Assembly: GCF_001730685.1 (NCBI RefSeq)
Contig: NZ_MDJR01000002.1
Coordinates: 62,001-126,000, forward strand
Direction of reading: 5' to 3'
DNA length: 64,000 nucleotides
Source: Caloranaerobacter ferrireducens
GTDB taxonomy: Bacteria; Bacillota; Clostridia; Tissierellales; Thermohalobacteraceae
The translations under genes and the position numbers were made by a program. The notes below the pieces were generated by a model. That model was not told the DNA's origin and made no database searches. It saw nothing but the letters and a program-made list of their open reading frames with translations. Shown piece after piece: positions 26,430-34,344 of this stretch (its first letter is position 1; the number at the start of each line of letters is the position of its first letter).

Positions 26430-26463
26430 AAAGGGCCAGAGATGGCAATTCTTTGGCTCTTTG
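26430..26463 (+). terminator. Intrinsic terminator after cheW
   Basis: AAAGGGCCAGAGA (26430-26442) pairs, with two G-T wobbles, to TCTTTGGCTCTTT (26450-26462), followed by TGTTTCT. Confidence 0.75.
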
Positions 26464-26575
26464 TTTCTGAGTCTAAATATTAAAAAACATCAAAACAAGA
26501 AGGGATTTGAAAAAATATGTCGAATTATTGTTAGGCAGTGTTTTTGGGCTTTAGTCTTATTGACGATTTAATATA

Positions 26576-26662
26576 TTGATAAAGGTAAAACTATCGAAAG
26601 GTAGGGGCGCAAAGCCATGGGTCTAAGGGATATATATTCTATGATTGCCAGGCTGCCGATAT
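26576..26662 (+). promoter_or_regulatory. c-di-GMP-I (GEMM-I) riboswitch aptamer 2, variant
   Basis: Core AAAGGTAAAACTATC-GAAA-GGTAGGGGCGCAAAG, then CATGGGTCTAAGGG and TTGCCAGGCTGCC. It differs from aptamer 1 at two core positions: GGCAAACC becomes GGTAAAAC, which removes one base pair of the tetraloop stem. The tetraloop, GCGCAAAG and 3' strand are conserved. GGCAG at 26682-26686 repeats the alternative-pairing segment seen after aptamer 1. It precedes the MCP gene at 26746. Confidence 0.88.
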
Positions 26663-26687
26663 AAGTTTAAAATATATCAAAGGCAGA

Positions 26688-26717
26688 GATCCCTTGTAGA
26701 TATGGGTGTTTTTTTTT
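26688..26717 (+). terminator. Possible weak terminator after riboswitch 2
   Basis: A run of nine T residues follows ATGGG, which can pair with CCC at 26691-26693 only over a short, loop-rich stem. The T-run position matches a riboswitch-controlled terminator, but the stem is weak. Confidence 0.4.
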
Positions 26718-26745
26718 GAAAAATAAAAATGAAAGGAGAATTATA

Positions 26746-28776
26746 TTGAAAGTAGGAAGTATTTTTAGTAGTGTAAGAGTTAAATTATTATCAATTTTTA
26801 TGGCAGCAATTGTATTACCATTAAGTCTATTGGGTTACTTTACTCATCACAAGGCTTTCCAAGTATTAGACCAAAAATTAAGGATTACTACACAACAAAA
26901 TATAGATGAAGTCAATGAATATTTAAATGAACATTTAATAAGGATGGAAAAATTAGTTTCAATATTAGCTGATAATGAGAGTTTTAAAAACGTCCATAAT
27001 AAAAATTTTATTTTTAATCAAGAAGGGAGTTTAAATAATGAAAAGTTAATTATAGAGCTATTAAAAAATGTTAAGGAAAATAATTCTGGTATAATATACA
27101 CATATTTTGGAACTGAAAATGGGGATATGTATATATATCCAAGTGCAGATTTATCCGAAAATTACAACCCTAAAATTAGACCGTGGTATAAGACAGCTTT
27201 AGAAAATAAAGGTAAATCAGTTTGGTCAAACCCTTATGCTGATGCAGCTACAGGTGAGGTAACTATAACAGTATCTAAAGCAGTTATAAATAATGGTAAA
27301 GTAATAGGAGTTATTGGTATAGATATGAACCTCAAAATTTTATCAGAAAAGCTATCAAATATAACTGTTGGTAGAAAAGGTTATGTTTTTGTTACAGATG
27401 GAAAAGGTACTGTTATAGCGCATCCTGATCCAAAACTAATAGGTAACAGCGATATAATTCCTAAGTTAGAATTTTGGCCAACTGCGAAAACAAATAATAA
27501 AGGATTTTCCAAATATGTTTATAAAGGGGAGAATAAGTTCTTAAGCTTTACAACAAATACGAAAACAGGTTGGAAGCTGATGGCTAGCATGAAAGAAAGT
27601 GAACTATTAGAAGATACAAATATTATTAAGTATTTTGTAATTTATGGTATATTGATAGGATTAATACTAGCTATTATTATCTCATTTATTGTATCAGGCA
27701 GCATTGCTAAAAAGCTAAATAAAATTAAGGAGGCTATTGAAAAGGCTTCGACAGGAGATTTAACAGCGAAAGCAGAATTGAAGGCTAAAGATGAGTTTGG
27801 TCAGATGGCAGATAGTTTTAATTTTATGATTGATAATATAAGTAATTTAATTAAAGCTGTTAAGGATTCTTCAAATACTGTTTATGAAGCATCAGAGTCA
27901 TTGGCTGCAACAACTCAGCAGGCAACAATAGCATCGGATGAAATAGCTAAGACAATAGAAGAAGTCGCAAAAAGTACCGTAGATCAGGCTACAGATACTG
28001 AAAAAGGTTCTATGAGTGTTAGTGAATTAGCAGATAGAATTGATAAGGTATTAAATACAACAGAAGAAATGAATAATATTTCAAAAGAAACAAGTGAACT
28101 TAGCAATGATGGGCTAGAGCAAGTCAAAGTTTTAATAGAAAAAACAAGAGAGAATAATGAAGCAGCGATGAGAGTAAATGAGATAGTTCAAAAAGTAGAT
28201 AAGAGTTCAGAAGAAATTGGAGTAATTACTGATACAATATCACAAATAGCAGAGCAGACAAATCTTCTTGCTTTAAATGCAGCTATAGAAGCGGCAAGAG
28301 CAGGAGAACAGGGCAAAGGCTTTGCAGTTGTAGCTGAGGAAATAAGAAAATTAGCTGAGCAGTCATCAAAGGCCGCAGAAGAAATAAAGGCTTTAATAGA
28401 AGGTATACAAAATCAATCTAAGGTTGCTGTAGATGCAATGGCAAATGCAAAAAATATTGTTGAACAGCAAGATATAGCAGTAGCAGAAACTGAAAAAATA
28501 TTTAATAAAATATTAGTTTCTATAAGGTCTTTAGTAGACAAGGTTTCAGAAATAAAAGAATATAACTATGATATGGCTAAAAAGAAAAACGAAATAGTAG
28601 ATATTATATCAAATATTTCAGCTGCTGCACAGCAAACATCAGCTGCAACTGAAGAGGTTTCTGCAGCTACGGAAGAACAGTTAGCTTCTATGGAAACCAT
28701 TTCTTCACACTCACAAGATTTAAAAGTTTTAGCGGATAAATTACAAGAAATAGTTAATGAGTTTAAAGTAAACTAA
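26746..28776 (+). CDS. Methyl-accepting chemotaxis protein with dCache sensor
   Basis: About 676 residues. Order: membrane helix (about 9-31), extracytoplasmic double-Cache domain (about 35-285, with [20 protein letters not shown] and the following [12 protein letters not shown] strand), second helix (about 295-318), HAMP, and signalling domain with [21 protein letters not shown]. Such sensors commonly bind amino acids or other small metabolites. I choose TTG 26746 with AAGGAGA upstream; the longer frame from 26716 begins in the T-run of the terminator. Expression is under riboswitch 2. Confidence 0.92.
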   Translation: MKVGSIFSSVRVKLLSIFMAAIVLPLSLLGYFTHHKAFQVLDQKLRITTQQNIDEVNEYLNEHLIRMEKLVSILADNESFKNVHNKNFIFNQEGSLNNEKLIIELLKNVKENNSGIIYTYFGTENGDMYIYPSADLSENYNPKIRPWYKTALENKGKSVWSNPYADAATGEVTITVSKAVINNGKVIGVIGIDMNLKILSEKLSNITVGRKGYVFVTDGKGTVIAHPDPKLIGNSDIIPKLEFWPTAKTNNKGFSKYVYKGENKFLSFTTNTKTGWKLMASMKESELLEDTNIIKYFVIYGILIGLILAIIISFIVSGSIAKKLNKIKEAIEKASTGDLTAKAELKAKDEFGQMADSFNFMIDNISNLIKAVKDSSNTVYEASESLAATTQQATIASDEIAKTIEEVAKSTVDQATDTEKGSMSVSELADRIDKVLNTTEEMNNISKETSELSNDGLEQVKVLIEKTRENNEAAMRVNEIVQKVDKSSEEIGVITDTISQIAEQTNLLALNAAIEAARAGEQGKGFAVVAEEIRKLAEQSSKAAEEIKALIEGIQNQSKVAVDAMANAKNIVEQQDIAVAETEKIFNKILVSIRSLVDKVSEIKEYNYDMAKKKNEIVDIISNISAAAQQTSAATEEVSAATEEQLASMETISSHSQDLKVLADKLQEIVNEFKVN

Positions 28777-28815
28777 TGAGTTGAGGGGCTAATTTAAAGC
28801 CCCTCAACTCATTTT
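28777..28815 (+). terminator. Intrinsic terminator after dCache MCP
   Basis: Fourteen-base perfect stem: TGAGTTGAGGGGCT (28777-28790) with AGCCCCTCAACTCA (28798-28811), then TTTTAG. Confidence 0.9.
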
Positions 28816-28926
28816 AGCTTGTTGACAAATTTTATTTTTTAAAGAAGGAAATGTTTTGAATGTATAGAAAGATTTATAATAACTTAAATAGTAAATTTTA
28901 CGAATATTTATAGAGAGGTGTATAAA

Positions 28927-29433
28927 ATGGATGATAGACAATTAAAAAAGCTAGTGATTTATTATTCTCTAGAAGGAAATACAGAATTTATAGCTGAAAA
29001 TATTGCAGATGTGATTAATGCAGATATTTTAAAATTAAAGACTGAAAAAGAAATTAGTACTCATGGGCTTATGAGATATTTTTTGGGTGGGAAACAGGTT
29101 GTTTTAAAAGAAAAGCCTAAATTATTTCCTCTTGATAAAAATCCTGATAATTATGACGTGATTTTTATAGGCACACCTGTATGGGCTGGTACTTATGCTC
29201 CAGCTTTTAATACATTTTTTGATACCATTAAACTAAAAGACAAGTATATAGCGTTATTTTGCTGTTATAGTGGCAAAAGCTCAAGCACTTTTAAAAATAT
29301 GAGAAAAGAATTAAAGGATAACCAGATACTAGGGGAAATAGGTTTTAGAGATCCATTAAAATATGATAAAGAACAAAATGCAAATAAAGTTAGACAATGG
29401 GCTGAAGATATAATTTCAAAGATTAATAAATAA
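28927..29433 (+). CDS. Flavodoxin family protein
   Basis: A 168-residue FMN-binding protein of the flavodoxin_4 type. The phosphate loop is YYSLEGNTEFIAENIA and the isoalloxazine-contact loop is FIGTPVWAGTYAPAFNTF at about residue 80. It could be an electron carrier or a small flavin reductase. ATG 28927 follows GAGAGGTG; an in-frame GTG at 28918 overlaps that site. Single gene, convergent with pepT. Confidence 0.9.
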   Translation: MDDRQLKKLVIYYSLEGNTEFIAENIADVINADILKLKTEKEISTHGLMRYFLGGKQVVLKEKPKLFPLDKNPDNYDVIFIGTPVWAGTYAPAFNTFFDTIKLKDKYIALFCCYSGKSSSTFKNMRKELKDNQILGEIGFRDPLKYDKEQNANKVRQWAEDIISKINK

Positions 29434-29460
29434 GCCGAAGGACTTTAGTCCTTCGGCTAT
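29434..29460. terminator. Bidirectional terminator between flavodoxin gene and pepT
   Basis: GCCGAAGGAC (29434-29443) and GTCCTTCGGC (29448-29457) form a ten-base stem with a TTTA loop. Confidence 0.88.
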
Positions 29461-30683
29461 TATTTTGCATACATTTCTATAATTTTTAAAATAACTTCAA
29501 CTGCTTTTTCCATTGCAAATGTTGGTATATATTCATATCTTCCATGGAAGTTATGTCCTCCAGTAAAGATATTAGGAGTAGGAAGTCCCATAAATGATAA
29601 TCTTGCTCCGTCTGTACCACCTCTGATAGGTACAACTATAGGAGTAACTTCTACAGCTTTCATTGCCTCAATCGCAGTATCCACAACATGTTTTACTTCT
29701 TCAATTTTTTCTTTCATGTTATAATATTGGTCTTTTATTTCTATTTCAATAGTATTATCACCGTATTTATTATTTAATTTGTTAGCAATTTCTTCTACTA
29801 ATTTTTTTCTCTTTTCAAAATTATTTCTATCAAAATCTCTGATTATATAATAAAGTTCAGTTTTTTCAACGCTTCCTTTTATTGAGATTAGATGATAGAA
29901 ACCTTCGTATCCTTGTGTATGTGCAGGAGTTTCAGTTTCAGGAAGCATATTTATAAATTCATTTGCAATAAGCATTGAGTTTTTCATTTTATCTTTAGCA
30001 CTACCAGGGTGTATATTTATACCATTTATATATATTTTTGCACTTGCTGCATTGAAATTTTCGTATTCAAGCTCTCCTATTGCACCACCATCTATTGTGT
30101 AAGCAAAGTCAGCATTAAATTTTTTTACATCAAAATGGTCTGCACCTCTACCCACTTCTTCATCAGGAGTAAAAGCAATACGAATAGTACCATGTGGTAT
30201 TTCAGGATGATTTATTAAGTATTCCATTGCAGTAATTATCTCTGCAATTCCAGCTTTATCATCTGCTCCAAGAAGTGTATTACCATCGGTAGTTATGATG
30301 TCTTTACCTATGTAATTTCTTAATTCAGGATAATCGTTAGGAGATAAAATTATATTTTTTTCCTTGTTAAGGATAATATCTTTGCCATCATAATTTTTCA
30401 CTATTTGAGGATTAACATTTTTTCCAGGCATTTCTGGGCTTGTATCCATATGAGCGATAAAACCTATAGTCGGTATGTTACCTTCTACATTAGCAGGAAG
30501 TGTAGCCATTACATAACCATTTTCATCTACAGAAACGTCTTTTAAGCCTATTTCTTCTAATTCTCTAGCAAGTTCTTTAGCAAGAACCATTTGACCATTT
30601 GTAGTTGGAACAGTAGTAGATTCCTCGTTAGATCTTGTGTCGTACTTTACATATTTTAAAAACCTTTCTACAACTTTTGACAT
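29460..30683 (-). CDS. pepT: Peptidase T (tripeptidase)
   Basis: A 407-residue M20B aminotripeptidase. Zinc and catalytic positions are visible in [43 protein letters not shown], the [18 protein letters not shown] segment, and the C-terminal [13 protein letters not shown] histidine. Cytoplasmic, removes the N-terminal residue from tripeptides. The start at 30683 has AAGGAGG upstream on the minus strand. With pepF, it is consistent with peptide-based growth. Confidence 0.96.
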   Translation of the reverse strand: MSKVVERFLKYVKYDTRSNEESTTVPTTNGQMVLAKELARELEEIGLKDVSVDENGYVMATLPANVEGNIPTIGFIAHMDTSPEMPGKNVNPQIVKNYDGKDIILNKEKNIILSPNDYPELRNYIGKDIITTDGNTLLGADDKAGIAEIITAMEYLINHPEIPHGTIRIAFTPDEEVGRGADHFDVKKFNADFAYTIDGGAIGELEYENFNAASAKIYINGINIHPGSAKDKMKNSMLIANEFINMLPETETPAHTQGYEGFYHLISIKGSVEKTELYYIIRDFDRNNFEKRKKLVEEIANKLNNKYGDNTIEIEIKDQYYNMKEKIEEVKHVVDTAIEAMKAVEVTPIVVPIRGGTDGARLSFMGLPTPNIFTGGHNFHGRYEYIPTFAMEKAVEVILKIIEMYAK

Positions 30684-30798
30684 ATTAAACCTCCTTATAA
30701 CTATTATAATATTATATTCTAAAAGTATTATACTTCTATTTAACTAATATTAAAAGTACAGGCTGTAGACAAAATAGAACTATAATGATTGAAAAAAG

Positions 30799-30912
30799 AA
30801 CAAAATCTTCGATTTAAATAAATTTAGGAAGATTTTGTTGAAATCCATAAACGGAAATTATATTTAAAATTATCCACAACTTAACGAGGTATATAATTTC
30901 CTATGGATTATA
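30799..30912. repeat. Double-hairpin intergenic repeat, copy C
   Basis: CAAAATCTTCGATTTAAATA start, GAAGATTTTG partner, then CCATAAACGGAAATTATATT and the complementary TATAATTTCCTATGGATT. The small differences from copies A and B leave both stems pairable. It is immediately followed by the inverted-repeat element copy 2. Confidence 0.85.
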
Positions 30913-30921
30913 AAAGCGGAT

Positions 30922-31099
30922 AATTACAAAGCTTTAGCAAAGAAAACTTGATGAAGAATTTCAGAAAAATCCGTAGGCTTAACAGGACATTAAGCCAGCA
31001 TCCTACAAGACAGGATGTCTTGATTAGGTGCGTTAGGATTTTTGGAAATTATGAATTTTAGTTTTCTCTAAAGGTTTGTCTATGAGCATTATTTTTTCA
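30922..31099. repeat. Inverted-repeat structured element, copy 2
   Basis: Reverse-orientation relative of 2990-3186. Both share the core AATCCTAACGCACCTAATCA (read on the minus strand here) and the two hairpins. The hairpins differ in a way that keeps pairing: GGCTTAGC/GCTAAGCC in copy 1 becomes GGCTTAAT/GTTAAGCC here, and CGTCCT/AGGATG becomes CATCCT/AGGATG. The left arm is less well preserved. It occupies most of the gap between pepT and the HD-GYP gene at 31149, along with copy C. Confidence 0.75.
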
Positions 31100-31148
31100 A
31101 CTCATTAAGAAATATAACTTTATTAATAAACTGAGAGTATTAATTATT

Positions 31149-32267
31149 TTAAGAAGCAGGAGCTTCATATTGTATTCCTGTTATAACTAAATTTTTTTCC
31201 TTCATTAAATCAATAACTTTTCCATTATCATTTGAAATTATTCTTACCTTTGGTCTTAATGGGAAATTTGGCATAATATCTTCGACTACTGCAATTTCTC
31301 CATTACTTAATTTAACAAGAGTTCCAACAGGATAAGGAATAATTTTGCTAGAAAAAGTTTTTACCATTTCAAAATCAAAGTGACTTCCACCATTTGCATA
31401 TATATATTCTAAAGCTTCATTTGGCGGCATAGCTTGTCTATATGGTCTATCTGAAGTTAAAGCATCATACACATCTGCTATGGCAACTATTTTTGACAAT
31501 TTATTTATTTCATTGCCTGATAGACCTTGAGGATATCCCGAACCGTCTACTTTTTCATGATGTTGAAGGGTAATAATTCTTGCAGTTCCAGGTATGTCTA
31601 TACTAGTTTTAAGATATTCGTAACCTTTAGCTGCGTGTTCTTTTATAATTTCAAACTCTTCTTTTGTCAATTTTCCTTTCTTTAATAAAATTTCTTTAGG
31701 AATAATGGTTTTACCGATATCATGTAGCATTGCTCCTAAACAAAGATTTTTAAGCTCTCCTTTGTTTAGCTTCATTTCAATACCAAGAACTAAAGATAGT
31801 ACTGCAACATTGATACAATGCTGATATGTATAATTATCTGTACTTTTTATATCTATCAAGTTTACTATAACATGTTTGTTTGAAAGGATATCATTAATGA
31901 TATCTTCTGAAATTTTTCCTAAAAATTGTAGATATTCATCTCTTTTTTGATTGAACTTTTTTATTTGAGATTTGTTTTGGATTGGATTTTCATTCATATA
32001 CTTAGTAAACTTTTCGAAATGAGCAAAAGCTTCTTTTACTGCAGAAATAGCCTTATTTCTTAATTCGGGCTTTATTACATCTTCAAGCTCGACGTCGGAA
32101 AATTCATCGTCAATATACACTGAGCGTATGCCCATTTCGTTAATTCTGTTTAAAATTTTTCTTGTAAGAGTAGCACCTTTTTTCAGTAAGATTCTTCCTT
32201 CATCATCATATATATGTTTTCCTAATTTAGCACCTTCTCGTACATATACTACAGGCATAAATCTCAT
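31149..32267 (-). CDS. HD-GYP domain c-di-GMP phosphodiesterase
   Basis: A 372-residue protein. The N-terminal domain (about 1-60, AKLGKHIYDDEGRILLKKGA, ending VYIDDEFSDVELED) is shared with the gene at 23643. The HD-GYP domain has HDIGKTIIPKEIL at about residue 181 and HHEKVDGSGYPQGL, both intact, and the protein ends with YPVGTLVKLSNGEIAVVED/FPLRPKVRI. No membrane segment. Start ATG at 32267 follows AAAGGAG. No riboswitch precedes it. It is a likely active c-di-GMP hydrolase. Confidence 0.93.
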   Translation of the reverse strand: MRFMPVVYVREGAKLGKHIYDDEGRILLKKGATLTRKILNRINEMGIRSVYIDDEFSDVELEDVIKPELRNKAISAVKEAFAHFEKFTKYMNENPIQNKSQIKKFNQKRDEYLQFLGKISEDIINDILSNKHVIVNLIDIKSTDNYTYQHCINVAVLSLVLGIEMKLNKGELKNLCLGAMLHDIGKTIIPKEILLKKGKLTKEEFEIIKEHAAKGYEYLKTSIDIPGTARIITLQHHEKVDGSGYPQGLSGNEINKLSKIVAIADVYDALTSDRPYRQAMPPNEALEYIYANGGSHFDFEMVKTFSSKIIPYPVGTLVKLSNGEIAVVEDIMPNFPLRPKVRIISNDNGKVIDLMKEKNLVITGIQYEAPAS

Positions 32268-32436
32268 ATTTTATAACTCCTTTTCCTATATTTATAATTT
32301 GAACTTTAAATAAATTATTTTTCTAATGACTAAAAATGAAAGTGAATAATTACAAAATTTCAGCTATTTTTTTGCTAGCAATCTGTATACATATATATTA
32401 ACATATATGAACATATTTTTCTAAATTTTTAAAAAG

Positions 32437-32620
32437 AATAAAATCTCCGATTTAAATAAATTATAAGGAAGATTTTGACTATATCCATTACGGAAATTAT
32501 ATTTAAAATTATCCACAATTTAATAAGGTTTATAACAACACTGGCATGTAAGCATGCCAGACAAAGTTTCAATAAAATCAACATTAAATAAGATTTTATT
32601 ATAATTTCCTATGGATTATT
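32437..32620. repeat. Double-hairpin intergenic repeat, copy D (interrupted)
   Basis: Begins AATAAAATCTCCGATTTAAA and ends AATTTCCTATGGATTATT like the other copies, but is about 68 bp longer because of an insertion at about 32533-32600 between the two arms of the second hairpin. Confidence 0.82.
32533..32600. repeat. Palindromic insertion inside repeat copy D
   Basis: About 68 bp absent from the other five copies. It contains CTGGCATG-TAAG-CATGCCAG, an 8-bp perfect inverted repeat, and AATAAAATC/GATTTTATT, a 9-bp one. It therefore looks like a small hairpin element inserted in, or grown within, the host repeat. Confidence 0.6.
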
Positions 32621-32663
32621 AAAAAGTTCTCTATTTATACTTCTAAAAATCTAGGTTTGGTGA

Positions 32664-32689
32664 TATAATATAATACGAACATATGTTCT
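32664..32689 (+). promoter_or_regulatory. LexA (SOS) box at the dinB promoter
   Basis: CGAACATATGTTCT at 32676-32689 matches the Gram-positive LexA/DinR consensus CGAAC-N4-GTTCG in all but the last base. A -10-like TATAAT is at 32664-32669, so bound repressor would cover the transcription start. The dinB start is 24 nt downstream. Confidence 0.82.
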
Positions 32690-32712
32690 GTAAAAAATAA
32701 GGAGGGATTAAA

Positions 32713-33975
32713 GTGCTGAATAAAAATTCTAAGATAATTATGCATATTGATGTCAATTCGGCATTTTTATCCTGGCAGGCAGCATATAATAAGCAGATTG
32801 GTATAGAGGTAGATTTAAGAGAGATACCGTCAGTAGTAGGAGGTAGACAGGAAACAAGACATGGTATAGTGTTGGCTAAGTCTATACCTGCAAAAAAGTT
32901 TGGAATAAAAACCGGTGAAAGTATAATGGAAGCAAGGAGCAAATGTAAGGATTTAGTTGTTGTGCCACCTAATTATGGACTGTATATTAAGTGTCATAAT
33001 GCGTTGATATCTTTACTCCAGGAATACTCTCCTAAAATTTCAGTATTTAGTATAGATGAGTGTTTTTTAGATTTTACGGGGATGGAAGAGCATTTTGGGA
33101 ACCCTATAGAGGCTGCACATGAAATAAAGGATAGAATATATAGAGAACTTGGTTTTACAGTAAATATAGGGATTTCAGTAAATAAACTTTTGGCTAAACA
33201 GGCAAGTGAATTCCAAAAGCCTAATAAAGTACATACACTTTTTCCAAATGAAATAAAAGATAAGCTTTGGCCACTGCCTGTTGAAGAACTGTTTATGGTA
33301 GGATTAAAGACTAAGAAAAAACTTAATAAAATAGGAATATATACTATAGGGGATTTGGCAAACAGCGACTATAATCTTATTTTATCGAAGTTTAAATCTC
33401 ATGGAAGATTAATATATAGGTACGCTTGGGGAATAGATTATTCAAATATAAAATATACGAATTATATACCTTTTAAAAGTGTAGGGAATGGAAGTACACT
33501 TTCTTTTGATGTAAATGATAGGCAAACAGCTTATAAAATACTTTTGAGTTTAACAGAAACAACTACTAGAAGACTTAGGCAGGCAAATATGCAGTGTAGT
33601 GTAGTATCTATTGGGCTAAAAACATCTGAATTTAGTTATTTAAGTCATCAGAAAAAACTACTATCTCCTACAAATTCAACAAATGAAGTATATGAAGTAA
33701 CTAAAGCTTTATTTGATGAGTTATGGGACGGTTCATATATAAGATATTTTAATGTAAGATTGTCAGAACTTATTTCGGATGATATAACTCAGCTTACGAT
33801 ATTTGATAGAAATGACAGACAAAAACTTGAAAAACTAGATAGGGCAGTAGATTTTATAAGAGATAAATATGGAGATAAGGCAGTAATGAGAGCGACATTT
33901 TTACATAGTGGTCTTAAATCTATGGTGGGTGGTTTTGGAGCAGAGGAATATCCTGTTATGACGAGTATGCTTTGA
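32713..33975 (+). CDS. dinB: DNA polymerase IV (Y family)
   Basis: A 420-residue error-prone translesion polymerase. The first catalytic aspartate is in IMHIDVNSAFLSW, the second pair in FSIDECFLDFTG, and the finger and little-finger regions follow (GISVNKLLAKQAS, VGLKTKKKLNKIGI). Start GTG 32713 has AAGGAGGG upstream. The LexA box at 32676 places it in the SOS response. It ends with a C-terminal region of normal length but without a clear clamp-binding motif that I can point to. An 80-residue gene follows and is probably co-transcribed. Confidence 0.94.
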   Translation: MLNKNSKIIMHIDVNSAFLSWQAAYNKQIGIEVDLREIPSVVGGRQETRHGIVLAKSIPAKKFGIKTGESIMEARSKCKDLVVVPPNYGLYIKCHNALISLLQEYSPKISVFSIDECFLDFTGMEEHFGNPIEAAHEIKDRIYRELGFTVNIGISVNKLLAKQASEFQKPNKVHTLFPNEIKDKLWPLPVEELFMVGLKTKKKLNKIGIYTIGDLANSDYNLILSKFKSHGRLIYRYAWGIDYSNIKYTNYIPFKSVGNGSTLSFDVNDRQTAYKILLSLTETTTRRLRQANMQCSVVSIGLKTSEFSYLSHQKKLLSPTNSTNEVYEVTKALFDELWDGSYIRYFNVRLSELISDDITQLTIFDRNDRQKLEKLDRAVDFIRDKYGDKAVMRATFLHSGLKSMVGGFGAEEYPVMTSML

Positions 33976-34016
33976 TAGTTTGTATGGTAGTTTACATTGA
34001 AATGGAGGAATATTTT

Positions 34017-34259
34017 ATGAAAGTGTTAAATCATCCTATAGATATGATTGCTGTATTTGAATCGGATACTGGGAAAATAACTCCGTTTAAGTTCAGATAT
34101 AAGGATATTTCTGTTAAGGTACAAAAAATATTAAAGACATATGAGGAAAAGATAGCAGGGAATAGGAGAATAGTTTTTGTTTGCATGCATAATGAAAAAG
34201 ACGTATACGAAATCAAATATGAAGTAGATACGTCTAAATGGTTTTTGTTTAAGAAATAG
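34017..34259 (+). CDS. Small conserved protein downstream of dinB
   Basis: An 80-residue protein starting at ATG 34017 with GGAGG 8 nt upstream; the longer in-frame version from 33972 overlaps the dinB stop and lacks a site. The sequence is rich in aromatic and lysine residues (TPFKFRYKDISVKVQKIL, VFVCMHNEKDVYEIKYEV), suggesting a compact beta-rich fold without export signal. I do not recognise the family. Location 41 nt after dinB suggests SOS-linked expression. Confidence 0.6.
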   Translation: MKVLNHPIDMIAVFESDTGKITPFKFRYKDISVKVQKILKTYEEKIAGNRRIVFVCMHNEKDVYEIKYEVDTSKWFLFKK

Positions 34260-34344
34260 ATTTGCCTTGAATTTCCTGTGAAAATCTTAAAATATATTGG
34301 TATAATGTAAATAGATGGAACAAGCGAGAGGATGGGGTGATTTT

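Noticed and set aside
26716-26745. Upstream TTG at 26716 as start of the dCache MCP
   Set aside because: It lies in the T-run after riboswitch 2 and has no ribosome binding site; TTG 26746 follows AAGGAGA.
30009-30218. Plus-strand frame inside pepT
   Set aside because: pepT motifs and its ribosome binding site are unambiguous on the other strand.
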